Origin: Polaromonas glacialis
GTDB taxonomy: Bacteria > Pseudomonadota > Gammaproteobacteria > Burkholderiales > Burkholderiaceae_C
Reading direction: 5' to 3'
Length of the DNA stretch: 64,000 nt
Assembly: GCF_000709345.1 (NCBI RefSeq)
Contig: NZ_KL448323.1
Location: forward strand, 954,242 to 1,018,241
The notes beneath the pieces are model-generated. The model did not search any database and was not told the DNA's origin. It was given only the letters and a program-made list of their open reading frames with translations. Positions 48,586 through 59,226 of the stretch are shown here, piece by piece. Position numbers and translations under genes: made by a program. Within the stretch, counting starts at the first letter, position 1. Each line of letters opens with the position of its first letter.

Positions 48586-49077
48586 ATGAAACACATCATC
48601 GCAGTTTTGCTGGAAAACGAGCCGGGCGCTCTTTCCCGCGTCGTCGGCCTGTTTTCGGCGCGTGGCTACAACATCGAGAGCCTGACCGTCGCGCCGACCG
48701 AAGACCCGACCCTGTCGCGAATGACCATCCAGACCTCGGGATCGGACGACGTGATCGAGCAGATCACCAAGCACCTGAACCGCCTGATTGAAGTCGTCAA
48801 GGTCGTGGACCTGACCGAAGGCTCGTACACCGAGCGCGAACTCATGATGGTCAAGGTGCGCGCCGTCGGCAAGGAGCGCGAGGAGATGAAGCGCATGGCT
48901 GATATATTTCGCGGTCGGATTATTGATGTGACCGAGAAAAGTTACACGATTGAACTGACGGGCGACCAGACCAAGAACGATGCGTTCCTGGAGGCCATCG
49001 ACCGCAGCGCCATTCTGGAGACGGTGCGAACCGGTTCGAGCGGCATTGGCCGTGGCGAGCGAATTCTGAGGGTCTGA
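48586..49077 (+). CDS. ilvH: Acetolactate synthase small (regulatory) subunit
   Basis: This 163-residue protein regulates the large subunit and confers valine feedback. The ACT domain (about residues 3-78) begins KHIIAVLLENEPGALSRVVGLFSARGYNIESL, the valine-binding glycine-rich turn. The C-terminal domain contains LMMVKVRAVGKEREEMKRMADIF and ends with RTGSSGIGRGERIL, as usual. It lies between ilvB and ilvC. Confidence 0.96.
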   Translation: MKHIIAVLLENEPGALSRVVGLFSARGYNIESLTVAPTEDPTLSRMTIQTSGSDDVIEQITKHLNRLIEVVKVVDLTEGSYTERELMMVKVRAVGKEREEMKRMADIFRGRIIDVTEKSYTIELTGDQTKNDAFLEAIDRSAILETVRTGSSGIGRGERILRV

Positions 49078-49133
49078 TATTGCCGGAATCCGGGTATCGG
49101 ATCTGGCAGTTTATTTTTTTGCTGATTATTTAG

Positions 49134-50159
<1,026 letters not shown>

Positions 50160-50185
50160 TCTTTTCAGCTACGACGGTTTTGCTA

Positions 50186-50216
50186 AAGCCGCGCAAAGTC
50201 CTTGCGCGGCTTTTTC
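50186..50216 (+). terminator. Rho-independent terminator after ilvC
   Basis: GCCGCGCAA pairs with TTGCGCGGC around AGTCC, followed by five T residues. It separates ilvBHC from pssA. Confidence 0.93.
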
Positions 50217-50341
50217 AATGGTGCTGACAAAAATTGCTGCGATTCAAAAACGTGACTTTATCCTTGCCAGTCTGTACCGGTATGCTGGGCCCGCCTTGTT
50301 CACAAGGCAATCTCTTGTGTGGGGAACTAACTCGCTGCACT

Positions 50342-50372
50342 ATGAATTCAATAGCTATTTGCGCGCTCCAGT
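50342..50372 (+). repeat. Dispersed palindromic repeat, copy h (partial)
   Basis: TGAATTCAATAGCTATTTGC, then GCGCTCCAGTCG resembles the first half of the repeat family. It lies about 20 bases before the pssA ribosome-binding site GAGGAG. Confidence 0.45.
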
Positions 50373-50393
50373 CGTGCCTGAGGAGTACTTTTT

Positions 50394-51206
50394 ATGCATG
50401 ATGGCGAGGAAAACCTGAAAACCGGCACAGAAGTTGTACCGCGCAAGCGGCGCAAAGGCATCTACATATTGCCTAATCTGTTCACCCTCGCTGCGCTGTT
50501 CGGCGGGTTTTACGCCATCGTCATGGCGATGAACGGGCGCTTCGACCAGGCCGCCATTGGCGTATTTTGTGCCATGGTGCTCGACAGCCTCGATGGCCGG
50601 GTCGCACGCCTGACCAATACCCAGAGCGCTTTTGGCGAGCAAATGGATTCGCTGTCGGACATGGTGTCGTTTGGCGCAGCGCCTGCCTTGATCGCTTATA
50701 TCTGGGCACTGACCAGCCTGGGTCGCTGGGGCTGGATTGGCGCTTTTGTTTATTGCGCCTGCGCAGCCTTGCGCCTTGCGCGGTTCAATGTCAACACGGC
50801 CGTGGTTGACAAGCGGTTTTTTCAGGGTTTGCCGTCCCCTGCCGCCGCCGCGCTGGTGGCGGGTTATATCTGGCTGATGAACGACCTGGGAATCAAGGGC
50901 CTGGAGGTGCGCTGGGTTACCTTTGGACTGATGCTGTATGCCGGCCTGACCATGGTCACCAACGTGCCTTTTTATAGCTTCAAGGATGTCCAGATGAAGC
51001 GCAGCGTCCCCTTCGTCGTCATTGTGCTGATCGCACTCGGCATTGCCATCATCAATATTGATCCGCCGACGGTCATTTTCGGCCTGTTCGTGATTTATGG
51101 ACTGTCGGGTTACGTGCTGTACGGCTGGCGCAAGGCCAAGGGTCAGCAGACGAGTGTGATTTCAACCTCTACTGACGAGCCTGACGAACGTGGGCTGCAC
51201 AAATGA
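50394..51206 (+). CDS. pssA: CDP-diacylglycerol-serine O-phosphatidyltransferase
   Basis: This 270-residue membrane enzyme makes phosphatidylserine, the precursor of phosphatidylethanolamine. The CDP-alcohol phosphotransferase motif DSLDGRVARLTNTQSAFGEQ, with D-G-x2-A-R-x8-G-x3-D-x3-D spacing completed by MDSLSD, lies near residue 60. About seven hydrophobic helices follow. It is the type II (Bacillus-like) enzyme. A GAGGAG box precedes the ATG. Its place between ilvC and leuA is usual in related bacteria; a psd gene is not present here. Confidence 0.93.
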   Translation: MHDGEENLKTGTEVVPRKRRKGIYILPNLFTLAALFGGFYAIVMAMNGRFDQAAIGVFCAMVLDSLDGRVARLTNTQSAFGEQMDSLSDMVSFGAAPALIAYIWALTSLGRWGWIGAFVYCACAALRLARFNVNTAVVDKRFFQGLPSPAAAALVAGYIWLMNDLGIKGLEVRWVTFGLMLYAGLTMVTNVPFYSFKDVQMKRSVPFVVIVLIALGIAIINIDPPTVIFGLFVIYGLSGYVLYGWRKAKGQQTSVISTSTDEPDERGLHK

Positions 51207-51225
51207 ATTGTGGTACATTGACCGG

Positions 51226-51279
51226 ATGAAAAAAATTTCGCTAGCACTACTGCTATCTGCCAACGGGCGGAGACGGTAG
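51226..51279 (+). CDS. leuL: leu operon leader peptide (17 residues)
   Basis: The peptide reads MKKISLALLLSANGRRR. Four of five consecutive codons after Ser are leucine, and three of those are CTA, a rare codon in this GC-rich genome, at 51241-51255. The peptide begins 20 bases after the pssA stop and ends 22 bases before a strong terminator hairpin. Leu codons, an early stop and the following alternative hairpins are the standard pattern of ribosome-mediated attenuation. It is too short for normal gene finding. Confidence 0.88.
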   Translation: MKKISLALLLSANGRRR

Positions 51280-51338
51280 CGCACGCGTACACCTGATTTC
51301 CACGGCCCGTTTGCACCAGCAACGGGCCGTTTTTTTTG
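51262..51338 (+). promoter_or_regulatory. Leucine attenuator: antiterminator and terminator hairpins
   Basis: Segment 2, AACGGGC at 51262-51268 inside the leader peptide, can pair with segment 3, GCCCGTT at 51305-51311. Segment 3 can instead pair within ACGGCCCGTT (51302-51311) with segment 4, AACGGGCCGT (51321-51330). The two pairings are mutually exclusive. A ribosome stalled at the Leu codons would leave segment 2 free to form the antiterminator; a ribosome reaching the stop at 51277 would cover it and let the terminator form. Confidence 0.85.
51302..51338 (+). terminator. Attenuator terminator before leuA
   Basis: A perfect 10-bp stem (ACGGCCCGTT with AACGGGCCGT) with a 9-base loop is followed by eight T residues, 131 bases before the leuA start. 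Confidence 0.92.
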
Positions 51339-51468
51339 GTTGCTGGTTTTTATTAATGAAAAACGCATTGCAACTGAAACCTGCAGACAACTGACTCCAG
51401 ATAACCGTCCTCAGCCCTGCTGCATTTTTGCAGTTTGTGCAAACCCCATCCAAACCGAGAAACTTCCC

Positions 51469-53007
51469 ATGACTGACAAACTCATTATTTTCGACACCAC
51501 CTTGCGCGACGGCGAGCAGTCCCCTGGTGCTTCCATGACACGTGACGAAAAACTGCGCATTGCCCGGCAACTGGAGCGGCTGAAGGTCGATGTGATCGAG
51601 GCCGGTTTTGCCGCCAGTTCAAATGGCGACTTTGAATGTGTCAAGGCGATTGCAGAATCCATCAAGGATTCCACCATCTGCTCGCTGGCGCGCGCCAATG
51701 ACCGCGACATTTCGCGGGCCGCAGAAGCGCTGAAGCCGGCCAACTCAGGACGCTTGCATCTTTTTCTGGCGACCAGTGCGCTGCACATGGAAAAAAAGCT
51801 GCGCATGACGCCCGACCAGGTGTTTGAGCAGGCCAGGCTTTCCGTGCGTTTTGCCCGTAACCTCATGGCCGACATCGAGTTCAGCCCCGAAGACGGCTAC
51901 CGCTCCGACCCCGACTTCCTGTGCCGCGTCATCGAGGCGGTCATCAACGAAGGCGCGACCACCATCAATGTTCCCGATACCGTGGGCTATGCGATTCCCG
52001 AGCTCTACGGCAACTTCATCAAGAACCTGCGCGAACGCATCCCCAACAGCGACAAGGCGGTCTGGTCGGTTCACTGCCACAACGATCTGGGCATGGCCGT
52101 TGCCAATTCACTCGCAGGCGTGAAGATCGGTGGCGCCCGGCAGGTGGAATGCACCATCAATGGCCTGGGCGAACGCGCAGGCAATTGCTCGCTTGAAGAA
52201 GTGGTGATGGCCGTAAAAACACGCAAGGACTACTTTGGACTCGAACTTGGCATCGACACGCAGCAGATACTGGCGGCCAGCCGCCTGGTGAGCCAGACGA
52301 CAGGTTTTGTGGTGCAGCCCAACAAGGCCGTCGTGGGCGCCAACGCTTTTGCCCATGCGTCGGGCATTCACCAGGATGGTGTGCTCAAGGCGCGCGACAC
52401 CTACGAGATCATGCGCGCCGAAGACGTGGGCTGGTCGGCCAACAAGATCGTGCTGGGCAAGTTGAGCGGACGAAATGCCTTCAAGCAGCGCCTTCAGGAA
52501 CTCGGCGTGGCGATGGAAAGCGAAACCGACATCAACAATGCATTCATCAAGTTCAAGGATCTTGCCGACCGCAAGAGCGAAATTTTTGACGAGGATATTC
52601 TTGCCTTGGTCAGCGATGAGAGCGTCACCCATAGCAATGAGCAGTACGGTTTTGTATCCTTGTCCCAGCACAGCGAAACCGGCGAGCGACCCCAGGCTTG
52701 CGTGGTTTTCACGGTCGCCGGAAAAGAGGTCAAAGGCCAGTCCGATGGAAATGGGCCTGTGGATGCATCGCTCAAGGCGATTGAGACGCATGTCAAAAGC
52801 GGCGCTGAAATGGTGCTTTATTCGGTGAATGCCATCAGCGGCTCGACCGAAAGCCAGGGTGAAGTGACCGTGCGCTTGCAAAACAGCGGGCGTGTCGTGA
52901 ATGGGGTAGGGTCCGATCCCGATATCGTGGTGGCGTCGGCCAAAGCTTATTTAAGCGCTTTGAACAAACTTCAAAGTAAAGCCGACAGGGTTGCCGCGCA
53001 GGGATAA
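51469..53007 (+). CDS. leuA: 2-isopropylmalate synthase
   Basis: This 512-residue enzyme condenses acetyl-CoA and 2-ketoisovalerate, the first step of leucine synthesis. The N-terminal TIM barrel carries the signatures [17 protein letters not shown] and [14 protein letters not shown] with metal-binding His residues, and [12 protein letters not shown]. The C-terminal regulatory domain (about residues 390-512) binds leucine for feedback inhibition. The ATG at 51469 is used because homology begins there; the in-frame extension to 51340 overlaps the attenuator. Expression is likely controlled by the upstream leader. Confidence 0.96.
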   Translation: MTDKLIIFDTTLRDGEQSPGASMTRDEKLRIARQLERLKVDVIEAGFAASSNGDFECVKAIAESIKDSTICSLARANDRDISRAAEALKPANSGRLHLFLATSALHMEKKLRMTPDQVFEQARLSVRFARNLMADIEFSPEDGYRSDPDFLCRVIEAVINEGATTINVPDTVGYAIPELYGNFIKNLRERIPNSDKAVWSVHCHNDLGMAVANSLAGVKIGGARQVECTINGLGERAGNCSLEEVVMAVKTRKDYFGLELGIDTQQILAASRLVSQTTGFVVQPNKAVVGANAFAHASGIHQDGVLKARDTYEIMRAEDVGWSANKIVLGKLSGRNAFKQRLQELGVAMESETDINNAFIKFKDLADRKSEIFDEDILALVSDESVTHSNEQYGFVSLSQHSETGERPQACVVFTVAGKEVKGQSDGNGPVDASLKAIETHVKSGAEMVLYSVNAISGSTESQGEVTVRLQNSGRVVNGVGSDPDIVVASAKAYLSALNKLQSKADRVAAQG

Positions 53008-53107
53008 TGGCTCTTTGTCTGAGCAATACCTTTTAGATTCAATGGCTTAGGTCGGGTCTGCGGGGTAAGCAAAGGCATGAAGCCAGACATTCTGGTAGTT
53101 ATTTAAG

Positions 53108-53143
53108 AAAGTCACGCAAGCTCCTGATATTGCGTGACTTTTT
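53108..53143 (+). terminator. Rho-independent terminator after leuA
   Basis: AAGTCACGCAA pairs with TTGCGTGACTT around a 10-base loop and is followed by a T-run, 100 bases after the leuA stop. It also lies just before pbpG. Confidence 0.9.
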
Positions 53144-53201
53144 CTATTTCTATACACTTCAACCTCTTTCTTTATCGCAACCCAAACAGGCAATATTTAC
53201 C

Positions 53202-54290
53202 ATGTCGAAACAGCTTTTGAGTCGCGCACTAAAAATCGTGGGATTCTTTGCTTTGTCGTTTGCGCTGGTAGCACCGACTGCCCAAGCAGCGCCGGCAAAA
53301 TCGTCGTCCAAGCGAGCAATTGTCAAGAAGCCCCATGTCGAAAAATCAACAGCGTCGAAAAAAGTAGCATCCGTTCGCAAGAACGTACGCTTTGAAACCA
53401 GCGCCAAGCTAGCCCGTGCCAAGCGGCCTTCCCTTATTCAGGCACTGATTCCAGCCATTCCTTCGTTTGGCCAGATGGCTGGCCTGCACAGCGCGATCGA
53501 TCCGCTGGACCTGAAATCCAGCGTGGCCCTGGTGATTGACCAGGACACGCGTGAAGTGCTGTTCAGCAAGAATGAACATGCGGTGCTTCCGATTGCGTCC
53601 CTGACCAAGTTGATGACCGGCGTGATCATCAGCGGAGCCAGGCTTCCGATGGACGAAATGATCACCGTGACGCAGGATGACGTTGACACTGAAAAGCACA
53701 GCCGCTCGCGGCTCAGCGTCGGCACCACGCTGTCCCGTGGGGAAATGCTGCACCTGGCGCTGATGTCGAGCGAAAACCGGGCCGCCCACGCCCTGGGCCG
53801 CACCTATCCCGGCGGCATGGCCACTTTTGTCAGCCTGATGAATGCCAAGGCAAAAATGCTGGGCATGCATGACACCAGCTATGCCGAACCGACGGGTCTT
53901 TCCAGCCGCAACCAGTCCAGCGCGCAAGACCTGGCTGCACTGGTCAGTGCCGCCCATGGCGACCCGGTGCTGCGCGAATTGTCCACATCCCCGGGTTATC
54001 AGGTGGCGGTCGGCAGCCGAACCCTTCAGTTCAACAACACCAACCGGCTGGTAAAAAACCCGGATTGGGACATTGGCCTGCAGAAAACAGGCTTCATCAA
54101 CGAAGCCGGCCAGTGCCTGGTCATGCAGACCAAAATTGCCGGCCGCAAACTGATAATGGTGTTTCTGGATTCTGCTGGCAAGCTGAGCCGCCTGGGCGAC
54201 GCGGAGCGCGTGCGGCGCTGGGTCGAAACCAATCCGGTGGCAGACCAGAAGGTCAAGCTCAGCGCTACTGACAAGCAGATCAACGGTTGA
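53202..54290 (+). CDS. pbpG: D-alanyl-D-alanine endopeptidase (penicillin-binding protein 7 type)
   Basis: This 362-residue S11-family protein cuts peptide cross-links of peptidoglycan. A signal peptide (about residues 1-30, ending AQAA) is followed by a Lys/Ser-rich linker. Active-site motifs are SLTKLMTG (S-x-x-K) near 143, SSEN (S-x-N) near 200 and KTGF (K-T-G) near 303. It starts at the ATG at 53202; an in-frame upstream start would pass through the leuA terminator. It stands alone between two terminators. Confidence 0.92.
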   Translation: MSKQLLSRALKIVGFFALSFALVAPTAQAAPAKSSSKRAIVKKPHVEKSTASKKVASVRKNVRFETSAKLARAKRPSLIQALIPAIPSFGQMAGLHSAIDPLDLKSSVALVIDQDTREVLFSKNEHAVLPIASLTKLMTGVIISGARLPMDEMITVTQDDVDTEKHSRSRLSVGTTLSRGEMLHLALMSSENRAAHALGRTYPGGMATFVSLMNAKAKMLGMHDTSYAEPTGLSSRNQSSAQDLAALVSAAHGDPVLRELSTSPGYQVAVGSRTLQFNNTNRLVKNPDWDIGLQKTGFINEAGQCLVMQTKIAGRKLIMVFLDSAGKLSRLGDAERVRRWVETNPVADQKVKLSATDKQING

Positions 54291-54321
54291 TTGCCATCGG
54301 CAGGAAATTTTGAAATACGAT

Positions 54322-54365
54322 TGCCGGGTGCAGGTTTTGTAAAAAACCGCACCCGGCATTTTATT
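54322..54365. terminator. Terminator between convergent pbpG and iclR-type genes
   Basis: TGCCGGGTGC pairs with GCACCCGGCA, with an inner GGTTTT/AAAACC extension, followed by TTTTATTTTA. Confidence 0.88.
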
Positions 54366-54369
54366 TTAT

Positions 54370-54424
54370 GGTGCTATGGTATCTATAGCTTGAGATGCTT
54401 GCACAGCGTGCGTGAAAGCCAGTT
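54370..54424 (+). repeat. Dispersed palindromic repeat, copy g
   Basis: GGTGCTATGGTATCTATAGC, TTGAGATGCTTGCACAGC, then GTGCGTGAAAGCC shows the same half-site order as copies a and b. It fills the space between the pbpG terminator and the stop of the IclR-type regulator. Confidence 0.55.
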
Positions 54425-55204
54425 TTACCTTGAAATGTAGCCCAGCGCCGTCGAAATTTCGTTGGCTGTGGCCTGCAGTTTGGGCAGCCAGCTTTCATCG
54501 AGCCGGTCGGCTGGCGCTGAAATTGACAAGCCTGCCACCAGCTTGTTCTGGTCGTCATAAATGCCGGCAGCCATGCAGCGAACGCCCAGTTCCAATTCTT
54601 CGTTGTCCCGCGCGAATCCATACTGGCGGGCTTTCGACAACTCGCGTTCCAGTACGGCCAGGTCGGTGATGCTGTTGCGCGTTTGCCCGGGCAAACCCGT
54701 TCGGGTCGCGTAGGCGCGCAGGCGCTGCGGGTCGTCGGAGGCCAGGAACAGCTTGCCGACCGACGTCAGGTGCAGTGGTGCCCGGCCGCCTATGGTGCGT
54801 ACCACCTGCATGCCCGAGCGTTCGCCGTAGGTGCGCTCGACATACAGGATCTCGTCGCCCTGGCGCATGCTCAGGTTGACGGGTTGCTGCGTCAGTTTGT
54901 GCAGTTCGCGCATGGGAAGAATGGCTGCTTCACGGACATTGAGGCGCGCCTTGACCAGGTTGCCAAGTTCGAGCAGCCGCATGCCCAGGCGGTAGTTTCC
55001 AGCTGCCGGCCGTTCCACGAAACGGCCCGAGGCCAGGTCATTCAAAATGCGGTGCGCCGTCGAGGGGTGCAGACCGGATTCCTCGCTGATTTCCTTGAGG
55101 GAAACTGCTTCTTCACGGTTGGCCAGGATGTCCAGCAAGGTAAAGATGCGCTCGATCACCTGGACGGTCGGTTTGACGGGAAGTTCACTATCGGGTTTTG
55201 TCAT
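54425..55204 (-). CDS. IclR-family transcriptional regulator
   Basis: This 259-residue regulator has a winged helix at about residues 10-75, with SLKEISEESGLHPSTAHRILNDL as the recognition segment. The C-terminal effector domain (about 90-250) has LHLTSVGKLFLAS and GFARDNEELELGVRCMAAGIYD, the conserved IclR pattern. No catabolic genes are next to it, so target and effector are unknown. It lies downstream of the bpt gene with a 93-bp gap and is probably transcribed separately. Confidence 0.92.
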   Translation of the reverse strand: MTKPDSELPVKPTVQVIERIFTLLDILANREEAVSLKEISEESGLHPSTAHRILNDLASGRFVERPAAGNYRLGMRLLELGNLVKARLNVREAAILPMRELHKLTQQPVNLSMRQGDEILYVERTYGERSGMQVVRTIGGRAPLHLTSVGKLFLASDDPQRLRAYATRTGLPGQTRNSITDLAVLERELSKARQYGFARDNEELELGVRCMAAGIYDDQNKLVAGLSISAPADRLDESWLPKLQATANEISTALGYISR

Positions 55205-55297
55205 GTGCAGGCTTTCTGCTGCAAATTTTACCTTGTGAAATTTACTTGTGCATTGCTGAATCTGGACCCGGCTCCACTGCTGAGCGGAGCGGCGAGC

Positions 55298-56056
55298 CTA
55301 CCCGGGACCGGCGCTGATCGTTCGCGAGTCAATCCAACTGCCGTCCCGCAGTATCTCGTTGGGCCTGAAGCCGAGCTTGTAATTCATCTTGGGGCTTTGG
55401 GCGATCCAGTAGCCCAGGTAGACGAAGGGCAGGCCGAGTTGCCGGGCCTGCTCGATCTGCCACAGCACGCCGTAGTTTCCGTAGCCCGCGCCAGCCTCCG
55501 GCTCATAGAACGTATAGACCGCTGAAATACCGTCTTCCAGCACATCCAGAATCGAAACCATCTTCAGCGCGCCGGATTCTCCGTTGGGTAAGGACTCGCG
55601 AAACTCCACCAGCCTTGAATTGACGCGGCTTTGCAGCAGGAACTGGGTGTACTGATCGATGCTGTCGTGGTCCATGCCACCACCAGCATGGCGGCTGTTC
55701 TGGTAGCGCAGGTACAACTGGTAGTGTTCCGGCAGAAAACACAGTTTGAGGCTGCTGGCCTTGAGGGCCTGGTGCCGCTTCCATGCGCGCCGCTGGCTGC
55801 GGTCTGGCACGAAGGTGTTGACCGGCACGCGCAGCGGCACGCAGGCCTGGCATCCGTCGCAGTAGGGCCGGTAGGTGAACATGCCGCTGCGCCGGAAACC
55901 CTGGGTGAGCAGTTCTGAATAAGCGTCGTTGTGGATCAGGTGGCTGGGGGTTGCGACCTGCGAACGCGCCTGCCGGCCCGGCAGGTAACTGCAAGGGTAG
56001 GGCGCGGTGGCGTAGAACTGCAGGGTGTGCAGCGGCAGGTCTTTGAGGTGCGTCAC
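55298..56056 (-). CDS. bpt: Aspartate/glutamate leucyltransferase (bacterial ATE homologue)
   Basis: This 252-residue enzyme adds leucine from Leu-tRNA to proteins beginning with Asp or Glu, marking them for ClpAP. The N-terminal cysteine-rich part has [14 protein letters not shown] and [20 protein letters not shown], the ATE_N cysteines. The C-terminal part includes [20 protein letters not shown] and [18 protein letters not shown], with the GNAT-like core. It overlaps the upstream aat gene by ATGA, giving a two-gene N-degron operon. Confidence 0.93.
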   Translation of the reverse strand: MTHLKDLPLHTLQFYATAPYPCSYLPGRQARSQVATPSHLIHNDAYSELLTQGFRRSGMFTYRPYCDGCQACVPLRVPVNTFVPDRSQRRAWKRHQALKASSLKLCFLPEHYQLYLRYQNSRHAGGGMDHDSIDQYTQFLLQSRVNSRLVEFRESLPNGESGALKMVSILDVLEDGISAVYTFYEPEAGAGYGNYGVLWQIEQARQLGLPFVYLGYWIAQSPKMNYKLGFRPNEILRDGSWIDSRTISAGPG

Positions 56057-56850
56057 GGTGTTGCGGGCAAGGAGGTTGCCGTAGCCTTCAGGATTTGCTG
56101 CCAGTATAGGGAATCAAAATGCCATGCGGGCGCGTTTGCATTCACGTTGCGGCGCAGGTGATGGGCAAACGCCGCGCGGCTGATTTCGGCTGCGCCGAGT
56201 GACGCAAGATGGCCGGTGTTCTGCTGGCAGTCAATCATTGTGATGCCCGCAGTGCGGCAAAACGCCACCAGTGCGGCCAGCGCGATCTTGGACGCATCGG
56301 TCTGGTGCGCGAACATCGACTCGCCAAAGACCATGGTGCCCAGGTTGACGCAGTACAGACCGCCGGCCAGTTCTCCGTTGATCCAGGTTTCCACGCTGTG
56401 GGCGTGGCCTGCATGGTGCAGTTCGGCATAAGCCTGCTCCATTTCCGAAACAATCCAGGTGCCGGACTGGCCGATCCTCGGTTTGCTGGCGCAGGCGCCG
56501 ATGACGCGCTCGAAGGCGCTGTCAAACCTGATTTCGCACCGGGCATCATTGATGAAATGAACAATGCGCTTGCGCAGCGACCGGTGCAGCCTGAAGTCGG
56601 CGGTTCGCAGCACCATACGCGGATCGGGACTCCACCAGAGCACGGGCTGCCCCAGGCTGAACCAGGGAAAAATGCCGTTTGAATAAGCCCGGAGCAAGGT
56701 GGGTGCATCGAGAGTTTCGCCGGCCGCCAGCAGGCCGGGCGCCGGGTCGGCCGTGCTCCAGGCATTTTCCAGCGGTGGAAAAGCCTGACCGGCCGCAAGC
56801 AATGGCAGCGGTGGCAAGGCGGCTTGAGAAGTTTCCTTCAGCAAAGGCAT
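56053..56850 (-). CDS. aat: Leucyl/phenylalanyl-tRNA-protein transferase
   Basis: This 265-residue enzyme attaches Leu or Phe from aminoacyl-tRNA to N-terminal Lys or Arg. Typical segments are [66 protein letters not shown] and [20 protein letters not shown]. The N-terminus is about 20 residues longer than in E. coli. It is the first gene of the aat-bpt pair. Confidence 0.95.
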   Translation of the reverse strand: MPLLKETSQAALPPLPLLAAGQAFPPLENAWSTADPAPGLLAAGETLDAPTLLRAYSNGIFPWFSLGQPVLWWSPDPRMVLRTADFRLHRSLRKRIVHFINDARCEIRFDSAFERVIGACASKPRIGQSGTWIVSEMEQAYAELHHAGHAHSVETWINGELAGGLYCVNLGTMVFGESMFAHQTDASKIALAALVAFCRTAGITMIDCQQNTGHLASLGAAEISRAAFAHHLRRNVNANAPAWHFDSLYWQQILKATATSLPATP

Positions 56851-56900
56851 GAGTTGCTTTGTTCCAAAACGGTCGCAGGCAGTCTGAAAATCAATTTTGA

Positions 56901-56952
56901 ACGCTATGAATTAAATAGCTGCTTGCGCACGTTCCATATGCGCAAAGGCCTT
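56901..56952 (+). repeat. Dispersed palindromic repeat, copy f
   Basis: ACGCTATGAATTAAATAGCT, GCTTGCGCACG, TTCCATATGCGCAAAGGCC shows both arms of the family, including the inner TTGCGC and GCGCAA inverted pair. Its last bases overlap the 3' end of upp by two bases. Confidence 0.75.
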
Positions 56953-57580
56953 ACTTGGTTCCAAAAATACGGTCGCCGGCATCGCCCAGGCCCGGCAGGA
57001 TGTAGCCATGCTCGTTGAGCTGCCGGTCGATTGCTGCGGTGTAGATCGCCACGTCGGGATGCGCCTTTTGCAGTGCTGCAACGCCTTCCGGGCAGGTCAG
57101 CAGGCAGACAAACTTGATCGATTTGGGTTTGAGCTGCTTGAGCCGGTCCACCGCCGCGATGGCCGAGTTGCCGGTGGCCAGCATCGGGTCAACGATGACG
57201 ATGTCGCGCTCTTCCATTTCCTGCGGCATCTTGAAGTAATACTCGACCGGGGCCAGCGTTTGCGGGTCGCGGTACAGGCCGATGTGGCCGACGCGCGCGC
57301 CGGGAACGACGTTCAGGAAACCATCGAGAAAACCGTTGCCGGCGCGCAGGATGGACACCAGGACGAGCTTCTTGCCATCGATGATCTTGCTGGTCATGGT
57401 TTCCAGCGGCGTTTCCACTTCAAGGTCCTGAAGCGGCATGTCGCGGGTGACTTCATAGGCCATCAGGTTGCTCAGCTCGCTGAGCAGGGTGCGAAAAGTG
57501 CTGGTCGAAGCATTCTTGCGGCGCATCAGCGTCAGCTTGTGCTGCACCAGCGGATGGTCGATCAGGTGGACATTGCTCAT
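56951..57580 (-). CDS. upp: Uracil phosphoribosyltransferase
   Basis: This 209-residue salvage enzyme forms UMP from uracil and PRPP. It shows [18 protein letters not shown], the PRPP-binding motif [18 protein letters not shown] near residues 131-148, [13 protein letters not shown] and the C-terminal uracil-binding segment [17 protein letters not shown]. The length equals the E. coli enzyme. Confidence 0.96.
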   Translation of the reverse strand: MSNVHLIDHPLVQHKLTLMRRKNASTSTFRTLLSELSNLMAYEVTRDMPLQDLEVETPLETMTSKIIDGKKLVLVSILRAGNGFLDGFLNVVPGARVGHIGLYRDPQTLAPVEYYFKMPQEMEERDIVIVDPMLATGNSAIAAVDRLKQLKPKSIKFVCLLTCPEGVAALQKAHPDVAIYTAAIDRQLNEHGYILPGLGDAGDRIFGTK

Positions 57581-57618
57581 GGATATATAGGCTTTCTTGT
57601 GGGGATTCGAGGTGAGGT

Positions 57619-59133
57619 TCAGCGTTTTTTGCCGCCAAACAGGCTGCCCAGTACACCACGGATGATCTCGCGGCCCACGGTAGAGCCCATGGTGCGGACG
57701 GCGGACTTGGCCATGCTTTGCGCCAGGCCGTCGTATTTGGCGCCGCGCGGCCCGGTGGTGCCGAACAGCATGTCGTTCAGGCCGCCCAGCATGCCGCCCG
57801 AAGCCGATTGTCCAGCCGCGCCGCCGTTGGGCAATGCGGCGGCCGGGGCTGCGGCGCCCGCACGCTGCTGGAGCATTTCATAGGCCGATGCGCGGTCGAT
57901 TTCCTTTTCATAGACGCCGGCCACCAGCGAATCCTGCAGGAGTTGCTGGCGTTGCTGCGCAGAGATCGGGCCCAGCTGGCTGCCGGGCGGCAGCACAAAG
58001 ACGCGCTCGGTCACGCTGGGCCGGCCCTTGGTGTCAAGGAAACTCACCAGCGCTTCGCCCACTGCCAGTTCGGTGATGGCGGCTTCAATGTCCAGACCCG
58101 GCTTTTGACGCATCGTCTGGGCCGTGGCCTTGACGGCTTTCTGGTCGCGTGGGGTGTAGGCGCGCAGGGCGTGCTGCACCCGGTTGCCCAGCTGCGCCAG
58201 CACCGAATCGGGAATGTCCAGCGGGTTTTGCGTCACGAAATAAACGCCCACACCCTTGGAGCGCACCAGCCGCACCACCAGTTCGATGCGCTCGACCAGC
58301 GCCTTGGGCGCATCGGTGAACAGCAAGTGGGCTTCGTCAAAGAAAAACACCAGCTTGGGCTTGTCCGGGTCGCCGATTTCGGGTAATTGTTCGAACAGTT
58401 CGGACAGCATCCACAGCAGGAAGGTCGCGTAAAGCCGGGGCGAATGCATCAGCTTGTCGGCTGCCAGGATGTTGATGACACCATGCCCGGCGCTGTCGGT
58501 CTGCATGAAGTCGCTGATGTTGAGCATCGGCTCGCCAAAGAATTTGTCGCCGCCCTGGGTTTCGATCTGCATCAGTCCGCGCTGGATGGCGCCCACGCTG
58601 GCCGCGCTGACATTGCCGTATTGCGTGGTGAACTGGCTGGCGTTGTCTCCCACGTGCTGCAGCATGGCGCGCAGGTCCTTGAGGTCAAGCAGCAGCAGGC
58701 CGTTGTCGTCGGCGATCTTGAAGACCAGGTTCAGGACGCCGGCCTGCGTTTCATTCAGGTTGAGCATGCGGCCCAGCAGCAGCGGCCCCATGTCGGACAC
58801 GGTGGCACGAACCGGGTGGCCCTGCTCGCCAAACACATCCCACAGCGTGGCCGGGCAGGCCCGCGGTTCGGGCATCCCCAAGCCGCGCTCCTTAAGAATG
58901 CCGGCCAGTTTTTCACCCACGACGCCGGCCTGGCTGATGCCGGTCAGGTCGCCTTTTACATCGGCCATGAAAACCGGCACGCCGATCCTGGAAAAGCTTT
59001 CAGCCAGGGTTTGCAGCGTGACGGTTTTGCCGGTTCCCGTGGCGCCGGTGATCAAGCCGTGCCGGTTCGCCAGCGCCGGCAGAAGCTCGCATTGCGTCAC
59101 GGAATTTTTACCAATAAGGAGTGGCTCGGCCAT
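57619..59133 (-). CDS. HerA-like ATPase, DUF853 family (YjgR-type)
   Basis: This 504-residue cytosolic ATPase has Walker [16 protein letters not shown] near residues 30-44 and Walker [13 protein letters not shown] near 258-269. The HerA-like tail contains [29 protein letters not shown] short Ala/Gly-rich stretch near 430-455 precedes the C-terminus. Function in bacteria is not established. It is divergent from yebC across a 93-bp gap. Confidence 0.88.
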   Translation of the reverse strand: MAEPLLIGKNSVTQCELLPALANRHGLITGATGTGKTVTLQTLAESFSRIGVPVFMADVKGDLTGISQAGVVGEKLAGILKERGLGMPEPRACPATLWDVFGEQGHPVRATVSDMGPLLLGRMLNLNETQAGVLNLVFKIADDNGLLLLDLKDLRAMLQHVGDNASQFTTQYGNVSAASVGAIQRGLMQIETQGGDKFFGEPMLNISDFMQTDSAGHGVINILAADKLMHSPRLYATFLLWMLSELFEQLPEIGDPDKPKLVFFFDEAHLLFTDAPKALVERIELVVRLVRSKGVGVYFVTQNPLDIPDSVLAQLGNRVQHALRAYTPRDQKAVKATAQTMRQKPGLDIEAAITELAVGEALVSFLDTKGRPSVTERVFVLPPGSQLGPISAQQRQQLLQDSLVAGVYEKEIDRASAYEMLQQRAGAAAPAAALPNGGAAGQSASGGMLGGLNDMLFGTTGPRGAKYDGLAQSMAKSAVRTMGSTVGREIIRGVLGSLFGGKKR

Positions 59134-59226
59134 GATGTGGAGGTCCTGATGTAACTTGCCTGAGCCAAGGCCAGGCGAAAAGTAAAATGGGATCTGTAGA
59201 TTAAATCAATTGCTAAAGGATTTTCC

